A stretch of 64,000 nt of DNA from an uncultured Lactobacillus sp. (GTDB lineage Bacteria > Bacillota > Bacilli > Lactobacillales > Lactobacillaceae). The position numbers and the translations under genes were made by a program. The DNA lies in the NCBI GenBank assembly GCA_937874695.1, contig CALNAJ010000044.1, positions 26,763 through 90,762 of the forward strand, written 5' to 3'. Each line of letters opens with the position of its first letter. Position 1 is the first letter of the stretch. A model generated the notes under the pieces. That model worked only from the letters and a program-made list of their open reading frames with translations. It did not search any database and was not told the DNA's origin. Below are positions 50,871 through 58,642 of this stretch, one piece after another.

Positions 50871-51686
50871 ATGGCAAATGAATTTCCACAGACGTTAACG
50901 ATCGCGGGGACTGACAGCGGCGGGGGTGCCGGTGTCATGGCCGACTTGAAGACGATGCAGGAACGCAACGTCTTTGGGACGGCAGTGGTTGTCGCGGTGA
51001 CCGCGCAGAATACGCTGGGCGTTCAGGACTTCATGGCCTTACCACAGAAATTGGTCGATGAACAATTTGCGTCATTAGCAGCTGATTTGAAAATTCGGGC
51101 CTGCAAAACAGGTATGCTAGCGGATGCGGAACACGTCCATGGTGTGGTAGAGAATTTAAAGAAATATGATTTTGGTCCCCTCACGGTCGATCCCGTGATG
51201 ATCGCCAAGGGCGGGGCCGCGCTGTTGGCCGACGATGCCGTGGCAACGGTGCGGGATGAATTGATCCCATTGGCAGACGTGTTGACGCCGAATTTACCCG
51301 AGGCTGAACGACTGACCAATATCGAGATTACCGATGCCAAAGCTATGGAATCGGCGGCAGTCGTCTTACAGGATTTGGGGGCCAAGAACGTGATTATCAA
51401 GGGGGGCCACGAGGCGACGCCGGATAAGGCCAGTGACTTTGTTTTGCTGGCGGATGGTCGGTCATTCTGGCTGTCGGCACCACGCGTCGATACCGTGCGG
51501 ACCCACGGCACGGGGGATACGTTATCCTCATGTATCACAGCAGAATTGGCGAAGGGCCAGGATTTCGAGTCGGCCATTCGCATTGGTAAGGACTACGTGA
51601 CGGCGGCCATTGCCAATCCTATTGCAGTTGGAAACGGCCACGGCCCGCTGAATCATTGGGCTTACGGCCAGGGAGGTGCACACTAA
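50871..51686 (+). CDS. thiD: Hydroxymethylpyrimidine/phosphomethylpyrimidine kinase
   Basis: Two-step phosphorylation of HMP to HMP-PP. 271 residues, ribokinase fold. AGTDSGGGAGVMADLKTM near the N-terminus, DPVMIAKGGAALL, and the C-terminal HGTGDTLSSCITAELAKG with the catalytic Asp. The stop TAA shares its last base with the ATG of thiE. Second gene of thiMDE. Confidence 0.95.
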   Translation: MANEFPQTLTIAGTDSGGGAGVMADLKTMQERNVFGTAVVVAVTAQNTLGVQDFMALPQKLVDEQFASLAADLKIRACKTGMLADAEHVHGVVENLKKYDFGPLTVDPVMIAKGGAALLADDAVATVRDELIPLADVLTPNLPEAERLTNIEITDAKAMESAAVVLQDLGAKNVIIKGGHEATPDKASDFVLLADGRSFWLSAPRVDTVRTHGTGDTLSSCITAELAKGQDFESAIRIGKDYVTAAIANPIAVGNGHGPLNHWAYGQGGAH

Positions 51687-52342
51687 TGTCAGTAACTTTT
51701 GAGCCCGGTCTATTACGGGCATACTTTGTGGCGGGGAGCCAAGACGTTCCCGGTCAAGACTTACGAGATGTGTTGGCGACCATGTTAAAGGCCGGTATCA
51801 CCGCGTTTCAATTCAGAGATAAGGGCGCTAGTAAATTAACGCCGGAACAGCGCGTGGCGTTGGGTAGCGATTTGCGCGACCAATGTCACGAAGCTAGCGT
51901 CCCGTTTATCGTGGATGACGACGTGGACTTGGCGTTGCTGTTACAGGCCGATGGGATTCACGTCGGTCAGAGCGATGAACAGATCACGAAGGTCCTCGAT
52001 GCGGTAGCCGACCGCGATATGTTCGTGGGCCTGTCCTGCAACACGGCGGAACAGGTGGCTAAGGCGAACCAGATCAAGGGAATCTCCTACATTGGCAGTG
52101 GTCCAATCTATCCAACGACCTCCAAGGCCGATGCCGACCCTGTTATGGGCGTGACGGGTCTGAAGGCACTCGTCGAACAGGCTACTGTGCCCGTCGTGGC
52201 CATCGGCGGCGTGACGGTGCCGAATCTACCGGCCATCGCAGCCACTGGTGCAGCGGGTGTTGCGGTTATTACGCTGTTGACGCAGAGCACCGATCCTGCG
52301 GCGGATACTGCAGCAATGCGAACGGCCTTCGCGGCAGTTTAA
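51686..52342 (+). CDS. thiE: Thiamine-phosphate synthase
   Basis: Joins HMP-PP and thiazole phosphate to thiamine phosphate. 218 residues, TIM barrel. QFRDKGASKLTPEQR (pyrophosphate site), VDDDVDLALLLQADGIHVGQSD, the YIGSGPIYPTTSK loop and the C-terminal GGVTVPNLPAIAATGAAGVAVI, core GGVTVPNLPAIAATG. Start ATG 51686 overlapping the thiD stop with GGGAGGTG upstream. The three genes form a salvage route only; de novo genes such as thiC or thiG are not here. Confidence 0.95.
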   Translation: MSVTFEPGLLRAYFVAGSQDVPGQDLRDVLATMLKAGITAFQFRDKGASKLTPEQRVALGSDLRDQCHEASVPFIVDDDVDLALLLQADGIHVGQSDEQITKVLDAVADRDMFVGLSCNTAEQVAKANQIKGISYIGSGPIYPTTSKADADPVMGVTGLKALVEQATVPVVAIGGVTVPNLPAIAATGAAGVAVITLLTQSTDPAADTAAMRTAFAAV

Positions 52343-52382
52343 TGGTGTTATTAAAAAAATTAATATCAGCGATTAACTAACG

Positions 52383-52429
52383 AAAGCTGCTGACACGGGC
52401 AAGAATCTTCCCGGTGCCAGCAGCTTTTT
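52383..52429 (+). terminator. Terminator after thiMDE
   Basis: AAAGCTGCTGACACGGG / CCCGGTGCCAGCAGCTTT then T5. Confidence 0.9.
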
Positions 52430-52530
52430 GAATTGGTAGTTAGCGGATGGTTGAGTCACCGCCAACTGGTTTGTAACGATTTATTAATATTGTAACATCA
52501 TTGAAAAATTAAAATTGGCTATAAAAAACA

Positions 52531-52571
52531 AAATCAGTCTTACCGCGTTTAAGTGACGGTAAGACTGATTT
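52531..52571 (-). terminator. Minus-strand terminator without a recognised gene
   Basis: 15-bp stem AAATCAGTCTTACCG / CGGTAAGACTGATTT; on the minus strand it runs into TTTGTTTTTT. Points to a minus-strand transcript from about 52780. Confidence 0.7.
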
Positions 52572-52834
52572 CGCATTTAAAGTTGAGGAAGCTAGTTGAC
52601 TAGGGCTAACTTCACAAGTACATAATAACACGGATATTTGAGAAAAGCTACCTAAATGGAAAACTTTATTATTTTGTCACATAAGGTGTTAACAGGCGTA
52701 ACTGGTATTGTTAAGTGGCGATTTGTTAGGTGAACTAGTTTACTGAATAACATATTTTCACCGTTAAACCGTACACTAAGTATACCGGAAAAAGATGAGA
52801 TTGGTCTTGAGCTTAGGCGATCTGAAGAGGCCAC
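52572..52834 (-). other. Possible minus-strand transcript upstream of that terminator
   Basis: TATACT near 52785 (minus strand) could be a -10. A 33-codon frame starting at an ATG near 52753 (MLFSKLVHLTNRHL...) has only a weak GGTG before it. It may be an RNA gene or a tiny peptide; I cannot decide. Nothing else is seen in 52430-52920. Confidence 0.3.
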
Positions 52835-52922
52835 ATCTGCTAAGAGAACTTTCTAGTTAAGCCTGCTGACGGCGGTGATGCTGGCGTAGTTTGTCGGTAG
52901 GCGAAACTTTTCAAAATCAGGC

Positions 52923-52951
52923 TTGCATTGCCGAACAAATGTTCGTATAAT
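52923..52951 (+). promoter_or_regulatory. SOS promoter with perfect LexA/DinR box
   Basis: -35 TTGCAT (52923-52928), 17 bases, -10 TATAAT (52946-52951). The spacer holds CGAACAAATGTTCG (52932-52945), an exact match to the Gram-positive SOS box CGAAC-N4-GTTCG. Confidence 0.92.
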
Positions 52952-52979
52952 AAGAACATCAGCAAAGGGGGTCGCAGTG

Positions 52980-54278
52980 ATGGATTATCAAAATGAACCA
53001 CATGGCATGTTTTTCATGATTGATAATAAGTCCTTTTACGCCAGCGTCGAGAGCGCCGCGCGGGGGCTGAATCCGTTGCGTTCGGTGATCGTGGTGATGT
53101 CTGAGGCCGACAACACGGGGAGTGGCCTGGTATTGGCCGCTTCACCGATGGCTAAGAAGCTCTTCGGCATCAGTAACGTGTCACGCCAATATGAAGTCCC
53201 TGATGATCCCCGAATTCTGGTCGTCCCGCCGCGGATGAATCTATATATCCAGGAGAACTTGAAGATCAATAAAATTTTCCGGGAGTATGTGGCCGATAAT
53301 GACCTGTTTCCATACTCAATCGACGAGTCCATCCTGGATATGACCAAGTCCTGGCGCCTGTTTGGGCCGACTCCTGAGATTGTGGCCCGGCGGATTCAAT
53401 TGCGTATTCGCCGCGAACTAGGACTCTATACGACTGTGGGTATCGGCGAAAATCCGGTACAGGCCAAGCTGGCCCTTGACCTGCAGGCGAAGCACGACCG
53501 GGAACTCATCGGCCGGCTGACCTACGAGACCTTTCCAGAGAAAATATGGCCAATCACCAACCTCGAGAAGGTGTGGAGCATTGGCCATCGTACGGCCGCT
53601 CATCTGCAGCGACTGGGCATTCATAGCATGCGTGACTTAGCGATGGTCAATCCCTATGAGTTACGCGCGGAGATGGGGATGATTGGTGCGCAGCTATTTG
53701 CATTGGCCTGGGGAATCGATCGCAGTCACCTACACGAGCTCCGACCAGCCAAGGAGAAGAGTTGGAGTAATTCACAGGTCCTACCACGCGACTACAAGGT
53801 ACAACAAGAGATTGAGCTGGTGATCCGGGAGATCGGCCAGCAGACCACGTCGCGGATGCGTCATCATCGACAACAAGCCGGTTGCGTCAGCTTGTCTATT
53901 GGGTTTGCTCGTGCGGGTGAGGCGGACGATGGGCGCAGTGGGTTCCACCACAGCTGTCGGATTGATCCGACAGATAATGCACAGACGATTAGTGCGACGT
54001 TGCTGCGACTATTTCGCCAGCATTGGGAAGGCCAGTCCATTCGCAACATCGGTGTGGGGTTATCGCGGTTGAACACGAGTCGTGGCCTGCAACTCGATAT
54101 TTTCCAAGATCCCCACCGGCAGATTAAGGATGAACGCTTCGATCGAGTCATTGACGAACTTCGGGATAGGTTTGGCAAGACTGCGGTCATTCCAGCCAGC
54201 AGTCTGATGCCTGGTGGCACGATGCTCCGGCGGGCTGCACTGGTTGGTGGTCACAATGGAGGAAATAGCTTTGATTGA
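52980..54278 (+). CDS. Y-family DNA polymerase, UmuC/UvrX type
   Basis: Error-prone lesion bypass polymerase. 432 residues. Catalytic acidic residues Asp15 (FFMIDNKSFYAS) and Asp115-Glu116 (YSIDESILD). Helix-hairpin-helix AHLQRLGIHSMRDLAMVNP and a little-finger domain with SCRIDPTDNAQTI follow. Closer to UmuC-like proteins of Gram-positive plasmids and phages (YqjW/UvrX) than to DinB. ATG 52980 chosen (GGGGGTC upstream); the frame to 52923 crosses the promoter. SOS-controlled by the box at 52932. Two small genes follow in the operon. Confidence 0.92.
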   Translation: MDYQNEPHGMFFMIDNKSFYASVESAARGLNPLRSVIVVMSEADNTGSGLVLAASPMAKKLFGISNVSRQYEVPDDPRILVVPPRMNLYIQENLKINKIFREYVADNDLFPYSIDESILDMTKSWRLFGPTPEIVARRIQLRIRRELGLYTTVGIGENPVQAKLALDLQAKHDRELIGRLTYETFPEKIWPITNLEKVWSIGHRTAAHLQRLGIHSMRDLAMVNPYELRAEMGMIGAQLFALAWGIDRSHLHELRPAKEKSWSNSQVLPRDYKVQQEIELVIREIGQQTTSRMRHHRQQAGCVSLSIGFARAGEADDGRSGFHHSCRIDPTDNAQTISATLLRLFRQHWEGQSIRNIGVGLSRLNTSRGLQLDIFQDPHRQIKDERFDRVIDELRDRFGKTAVIPASSLMPGGTMLRRAALVGGHNGGNSFD

Positions 54279-54579
54279 TGTGCAGAAGGAAGCCGACTTG
54301 ATTTATGCGCGAGCAGATAAATTGTTTGCGGCGCAGTGGCACTGTCAGTATCGCATTGATGTGGTGCATGACCAGTACGCGCAGACGACCAATTTCTTCA
54401 TGGATATTCAGCGGAAGGGGCATCGCGAGCGGTCCATTCCGCTGCACACTCTGCAAACGACCGACCTCGAAATTCTGGAACAAGTTATTGGGGCACTCAA
54501 GGCACAGACCCAACTGTCCCTGAACTTTATAAACTTTGGACACGTGCGCTGGCCGGAGAGCCAACGCTGGGTGCACTAG
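54271..54579 (+). CDS. Small protein linked to UmuC polymerases (DUF5960-like)
   Basis: 102 residues from TTG 54271, 8 bases after GGAGG and overlapping the polymerase stop. DVQKEADLIYARADKLFAAQWHCQYRID, core ADLIYARADKLFAAQW, and FFMDIQRKGHRERSIPL. In lactobacilli and streptococci a protein of this size typically follows UmuC; I connect it with DUF5960, with moderate certainty. Probably part of the SOS response, perhaps a polymerase cofactor. Molecular role unknown. Confidence 0.65.
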   Translation: MIDVQKEADLIYARADKLFAAQWHCQYRIDVVHDQYAQTTNFFMDIQRKGHRERSIPLHTLQTTDLEILEQVIGALKAQTQLSLNFINFGHVRWPESQRWVH

Positions 54580-54592
54580 GAAGTGATGGGCC

Positions 54593-54976
54593 ATGATCTT
54601 ACACCAGGCCCCTGATGATAAGTTGGCAACTGAATTTTTCCGCCGCGACTATCACGACCGAGGGATGCTAAAGTGGGGCGGCTTTTACCTGTCCGACCAT
54701 ACGAGTGCCTTGGCTAAAATGCACGCCGCGGAGCAAGTTGAACAAGCGCAACCGCAACAACCGCTGACAGAGATCAGTCGGGAGTTGGCGGCCGCTTGGC
54801 ATGCCCAGCAGCCAGTCCATTTGCAGCTGAATATTTTGGATGACAACCAGGTCCTAACAACGGTGGACGGTACCGTTGCCGGCGTTAACGAAGACCAAAT
54901 TGTCCTGCAACTCGCGAGTGATCGGTTTCGGTATTTAACGTTGGCTGAAATCCGCTGGGTGGCGTGGGTGCAATAG
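54593..54976 (+). CDS. YolD-like protein
   Basis: 127 residues. The block DYHDRGMLKWGGFYLSDHT is the YolD signature; YolD proteins occur next to UmuC-type polymerases in Bacillus and relatives and have been compared to UmuD-like partners. The C-terminal part (VHLQLNILDDNQVLTTVDGTVAG, ending LAEIRWVAWVQ) is an all-beta module. It lies 13 bases after the previous gene; GAAGTGATGG upstream. Confidence 0.8.
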   Translation: MILHQAPDDKLATEFFRRDYHDRGMLKWGGFYLSDHTSALAKMHAAEQVEQAQPQQPLTEISRELAAAWHAQQPVHLQLNILDDNQVLTTVDGTVAGVNEDQIVLQLASDRFRYLTLAEIRWVAWVQ

Positions 54977-55049
54977 GCTAACTGGAAATCACGACAGCTA
55001 ACTAATGGATGAGATAGGCTGATGGTTAACCAACTTAATGTATCGATAT

Positions 55050-55230
55050 GATAAGTGTCGCAATTTTAAGCGCTTTCATGTATGATAGGCAGTGAAAAAT
55101 GGCCCCCAGATAAGTAAATATCTGAGGACCGTTTGGTTCTAATGATTGTGAAGTTGGATGAACAACCGACTGGACTGCACAGGCCGTTAGTCAGTAAGCC
55201 CATGGGTACGATAAAGGTCGCTATTTTAAG
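55050..55230 (+). repeat. Diverged direct repeat with cre-like box
   Basis: GATAAGTGTCGCAATTTTAAG (one base over: written as GATAAGTGTCGCAATTTTAA near 55050) recurs as GATAAAGGTCGCTATTTTAA near 55210. The first copy runs into TTTAAGCGCTTTCA (55065-55078), a good cre box. A strong hairpin GGGTTGGG / CCCAACCC follows at 55243-55263. No gene uses these signals except the one at 55326. Confidence 0.4.
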
Positions 55231-55325
55231 TAAACTCCTGTAGGGTTGGGGATAACCCAACCCGTTACCGGCCATTTACCTAGCGATGCGTTATGATAAA
55301 GGTAAAATGCTAGGAGGTCGCGCAC

Positions 55326-55709
55326 ATGGACTTTATTGATTTAACGCCGATTGCTCTCCGCCACACGCCACTGGGAACCCGTTCCCAATTGCCCAAGCAA
55401 CACGATTGGCAATTGGATTGGGTGACTCTGGCAGCCCTGATTCGTGATAATCACGATGTCATGGCGGTGGTGCAGGCGGGACTGGCCGAGGATTGGCTGA
55501 ATACCCAAGGGACCATTTGGGATGAGCAACAGGGATACTACCGTTACCCCAATGATCCCCGGGAGCCCGACGATACCGTCTTCTGGGCGGCATCGACGTG
55601 GGCCACGCCCGCAATTCTGGTTACGTTTCATAACGAACTGACCAAGGCGTTTGCCTGTTACACGGCCGGTCGTGATCCAGACTTTCACTATTTAGGCAGA
55701 TTGCAGTAA
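55326..55709 (+). CDS. Protein of unknown function
   Basis: 127 residues, soluble, with many Trp, Tyr and His. PIALRHTPLGTRSQLPKQHDW at the start (core LRHTPLGTRSQLPKQHDW), then YRYPNDPREPDDTVFWAASTW. AGGAGG upstream of the ATG leaves little doubt that it is translated. No family recognised. A 41-codon membrane peptide gene follows after 27 bases, so they likely form a pair. Confidence 0.7.
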   Translation: MDFIDLTPIALRHTPLGTRSQLPKQHDWQLDWVTLAALIRDNHDVMAVVQAGLAEDWLNTQGTIWDEQQGYYRYPNDPREPDDTVFWAASTWATPAILVTFHNELTKAFACYTAGRDPDFHYLGRLQ

Positions 55710-55736
55710 CTCTGGACCCGTGAAAGGAGAACCATC

Positions 55737-55862
55737 ATGAAATTAGTCGACGGACCCCACCTCACCTTACGCCTGGAGCGCACACCGCGCCGGGGGAAGT
55801 ACGAGGCTGGCATTGGCCTAGCCGTCTTATTGATGATTGGTGTTATTTTCGCTTTATTGTAG
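55737..55862 (+). CDS. 41-residue single-pass membrane peptide
   Basis: ATG 55737 to TAG 55862, AAAGGAG 6 bases upstream. Basic, partly amphipathic first half (TLRLERTPRRGKYEAG) and one helix to the end (IGLAVLLMIGVIFALL). Shares a transcript with the 127-aa gene and ends right before a terminator. A small membrane-associated regulator or peptide toxin are options; neither is shown. Confidence 0.7.
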   Translation: MKLVDGPHLTLRLERTPRRGKYEAGIGLAVLLMIGVIFALL

Positions 55863-55888
55863 CCCGATTTTTACCGATAGAAATTAGC

Positions 55889-55929
55889 AAAGGGAACGTC
55901 AGCGCCGGGCAGGCGTCGATGTTCCCTTT
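55889..55929 (+). terminator. Terminator after the membrane peptide gene
   Basis: AAAGGGAAC-TC-GCGCC / GGCG-TC-A-GTTCCCTTT stem; short T tract. Confidence 0.8.
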
Positions 55930-56121
55930 GTTGGAGATTGAGTTATGGTAGTTATTCCAGGCGGAACCGATCAAAGTGCCGGTCCGTCTCGGGGCCAGTA
56001 TAACATTGTGGAACAAGTTTGAGCAGTATTTATGCTGGGAAAAAGAGTAAATTGTCGCAGTCAGTAAAAATATTCGGCCACATTTTACGGAGTTAAGTAG
56101 CGTAACCTAAATACTCCGGAA

Positions 56122-56754
56122 ATGGTGGTGCTGATGGATAATCTTGCGATAATTGAAGAAGTGGCAATTGCGATTAAAGATGTGTATGATACCTTTAATA
56201 CTGAGTTTTATTCGAATTTAGAGGAGTTCGGGAATATAAAAAATATTAAACGAATTAAAATGGACTCAGATAATTTACATTGGCAATTTATTGAAAAGAT
56301 TATTCCAAGTTATGTAGCGACTTTGGGGGATGATAGTCAGCTAGATAAGGAAGTATTCAGTCAATTAGAGATGCGTTATGATTTTCGTTATCGTGTTAAA
56401 TTGCGGGAAACTGTATTTTCTAAGATTAATTATAATATTGGAAGACACCGGTATGTGTCTAAAGTGTTAAATGATTTTTTTGGTAGTCGAGTTATTTTAC
56501 CGAGAATAGAAAATGAACAATCAGAGTTGAATGAATTACTCAGAAGATTGGCTGAGAAGCGAATCATTTCCAGGTTCTATACAAGAAATGATGGGAATTA
56601 TAGAGCAACTCACTGTTATTTTCAAAGTGACAATCGGTATTTTCCTTGGGAACTTCAAATTTGGGATAAGAATCGAGAAAAACAAAATCAACTTGAGCAC
56701 GTTCGTCATGTTCAAGAGCGAAAAACGCAGAAGGTAGGTAGTCAGAATGTTTGA
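56122..56754 (+). CDS. RelA/SpoT-type alarmone synthetase domain protein (toxSAS-like)
   Basis: 210 residues. All catalytic landmarks of the (p)ppGpp synthetase fold are visible: ATP-site Arg91-Val-Lys93 and Lys101 (RVKLRETVFSK), metal Asp118 with Arg123 (NDFFGSRV), nucleotide-stacking Tyr160 and His164 (NYRATH), Glu177 and Gln179 (WELQIW), then His193 (LEHVRH). No hydrolase, TGS or ACT domain. AT-richer than its neighbours, suggesting transfer. The next gene starts inside its end (8-base overlap). It may be a housekeeping small alarmone synthetase, but the coupled partner and foreign composition recall toxSAS toxin-antitoxin pairs. Start may be ATG 56134 instead. Confidence 0.8.
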   Translation: MVVLMDNLAIIEEVAIAIKDVYDTFNTEFYSNLEEFGNIKNIKRIKMDSDNLHWQFIEKIIPSYVATLGDDSQLDKEVFSQLEMRYDFRYRVKLRETVFSKINYNIGRHRYVSKVLNDFFGSRVILPRIENEQSELNELLRRLAEKRIISRFYTRNDGNYRATHCYFQSDNRYFPWELQIWDKNREKQNQLEHVRHVQERKTQKVGSQNV

Positions 56755-57043
56755 GTACGAATATGTTCATTTTGTGGCCATCGCTCAGTTTGATGACCGG
56801 TTGGTAGCCTATCATTATGCTAGCAAGAATGCTGATGATGTTCGCCTCCATAAAAAGGTTCTCAATGATCAGACAAGGGTTCCGGGTTACTTATATGGTG
56901 TTCACGTATTAAGAACGACACGTTCCGATTTTAAGGCAGTCCAAGAACGTGACCCTTATTTTGATGATTTCGAAGTCTTTGAAGATCTCGACGAGTTCCT
57001 CGATACGGTCTACCATCTTGCCCAACAAGCCAATGCTATCTAA
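56747..57043 (+). CDS. 98-residue partner of the RelA/SpoT-like gene
   Basis: Overlaps the synthetase gene by 8 bases, so the two are translated together. Strongly acidic end (YFDDFEVFEDLDEFLDTVYHL) written in part here as DDFEVFEDLDEFLDTVY; N-terminal half is beta-rich (VHFVAIAQFDDRLVAYHYAS). No family recognised. By position and acidity it could be an antitoxin for the synthetase, possibly binding it directly. Unproven. Confidence 0.65.
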   Translation: MFEYEYVHFVAIAQFDDRLVAYHYASKNADDVRLHKKVLNDQTRVPGYLYGVHVLRTTRSDFKAVQERDPYFDDFEVFEDLDEFLDTVYHLAQQANAI

Positions 57044-57050
57044 GATTTAC

Positions 57051-57100
57051 AAAAAGCCAGTGTCCCACGACGTAACCGTCGCACGGGACACTGGCTTTTT
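57051..57100. terminator. Bidirectional terminator
   Basis: 16-bp perfect stem AAAAAGCCAGTGTCCC / GGGACACTGGCTTTTT between convergent genes. Confidence 0.93.
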
Positions 57101-57111
57101 AAGTTGAAAAT

Positions 57112-58215
57112 TTAGAATTTATTGTTAGTTGCTTGCATCAGTTCGGCACCCTTGTTGACTAACAGGTAGCTGGCACCGTTCTTGGCGAATTGAATCCCTT
57201 CGAACTCACGCTTGCCGCTGAAGTTAGAGCCCTTAACTTGGCTGGCTTTGAGCTTGCCCAGCTTGGAAGCGGGGACGGATGAGATACTACTGTCGGAGAC
57301 GAAGTACAGCCGGTTACGCTTGGCGTTGTAGGCCATTGACTGTGGCTTAGTCCCGGGACGGTTGCGCAGGCCCTGCATAACCAAGTGGAACTTGACAGAC
57401 TTGCTGCCAATCTTCCCCTTGTAGATCTTAACGGCACCCTTAGGCGCCCAACCCCCATTGGAGTATGTAAAGAAGTAGGCGTTCCCGTTCTTGTCAAACG
57501 TCAGGTTAGAGCCCATCGTGACGGTACTCTTCAGCTTAAAGTTAATCTTGGTGATAGGTTTTAAGCTACTGGTGCTGACCCGTTGCACGTTGGTGTTAAC
57601 GGCGACTGGTTTACCGATGAACCAGAGTTGGCCGTTCTTGGGGTTCATTGCCAAAGATTGACCGTGACCCGTGTTAAAGGTGGGGCCGACCTTGACGTAT
57701 TTCATAATTTGCTTGTCCTTGCTGGTCATCTTACCCACAGAGTGGTCGTAAGAAGCGCGACGCAGGGCGTCCATGTGACTGCTGCTGACGCCAAATTTGC
57801 TACGGAGTTTCCCCAGGTTATACTTGACGATCCAACCGCGATTACTGCCGTTCTTCGTGATCAGTTCGTACAGCGTGTTGCCGTCCTTAGACAGCGCTTC
57901 GGCTTGAGGATTACCCCAGTCAGCGGACGTCTTGTAGGTTACTGGCAAGAAGACGTTGGACTTGAAAGTGGCTTTCTTCCCCTTAGTCGTGGTGATACTG
58001 GTTGGTTTGGTCTGGAAGATGTTACTGTAGCTGGTCTTAAATGTGTAGCGCTTAACGAATAAGTTCTTGTTTGCGACCGTCTTATACTTCTTGACGTTGT
58101 AATTTGCCAACGCGTTACCCTTTTGATTATACGTCTTGGCCTGTGCCAGCGTGGTCGATCCGCCAAATAATAGGGCGGCCGCAGCGACAGTGGTCAATAA
58201 AACTGCTTTCTTCAT
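57112..58215 (-). CDS. Secreted protein, possible beta-propeller
   Basis: 367 residues. Signal peptide (AVLLTTVAAAALLFGGSTTLAQA). The body has repeated strand patterns such as GHGQSLAMNPKNGQLWFIG, SNLTFDKNGNAYFFTYSNGG, and QSMAYNAKRNRLYFVSD, each followed by turns, as in propeller blades. Basic overall; no anchor. Lactobacillus helveticin-like proteins share this blade type, but the match is not strong enough to name it. Released or bound by charge. ATG with GGAGGAG upstream. Confidence 0.65.
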   Translation of the reverse strand: MKKAVLLTTVAAAALLFGGSTTLAQAKTYNQKGNALANYNVKKYKTVANKNLFVKRYTFKTSYSNIFQTKPTSITTTKGKKATFKSNVFLPVTYKTSADWGNPQAEALSKDGNTLYELITKNGSNRGWIVKYNLGKLRSKFGVSSSHMDALRRASYDHSVGKMTSKDKQIMKYVKVGPTFNTGHGQSLAMNPKNGQLWFIGKPVAVNTNVQRVSTSSLKPITKINFKLKSTVTMGSNLTFDKNGNAYFFTYSNGGWAPKGAVKIYKGKIGSKSVKFHLVMQGLRNRPGTKPQSMAYNAKRNRLYFVSDSSISSVPASKLGKLKASQVKGSNFSGKREFEGIQFAKNGASYLLVNKGAELMQATNNKF

Positions 58216-58642
58216 ATGTCCGAATCTCCTCCTGAAATTGTGTGTCTGGCAGGGACCGCAGTGGCTGATCGGTGGTGCGCACCATCACTTGACGAATGCG
58301 CTTTCAATCGAATCAGTTACATTAACCCAAAACCTTCTAGGCACACTAAATTCGTATCACATAACTATTTATACCACAAAATAATCAGTGTGAGGGGGCG
58401 AAACCCGAAATTTATTTTGTCCGCAAAATCAAAAAATCGCCCCGATTCCCGAAATAACGGGCTGGAACGTCGATCGCGTCCTATCAGCTTTTTGGTCATT
58501 TTTTCGGCAAATTGTGTAAAACCGAGCCGAATTTTCCACCTGTTTTGCGAAATAATCCGCATTAGGCGCTGCCACCGAACTCCGGTAAAGTGGGGGCTGA
58601 CCATAGCGCTATGGATCACCACAAGTGAAGGGATGATCCATA
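58216..58642. other. Divergent intergenic region with CCATAGCGCTATGG palindrome
   Basis: A perfect 14-bp palindrome at 58601-58614 lies 29 bases before the sigma-factor start. The rest has no repeat or promoter I can support with confidence. Confidence 0.5.

Noticed and set aside
51023..51583. 186-codon minus-strand frame inside thiD
   Set aside because: Antisense shadow of thiD with Ser/Ala-rich, structureless translation.
57583..58062. 159-codon plus-strand frame opposite the secreted protein gene
   Set aside because: Antisense shadow; the minus-strand gene has a signal peptide, ribosome site and terminator.
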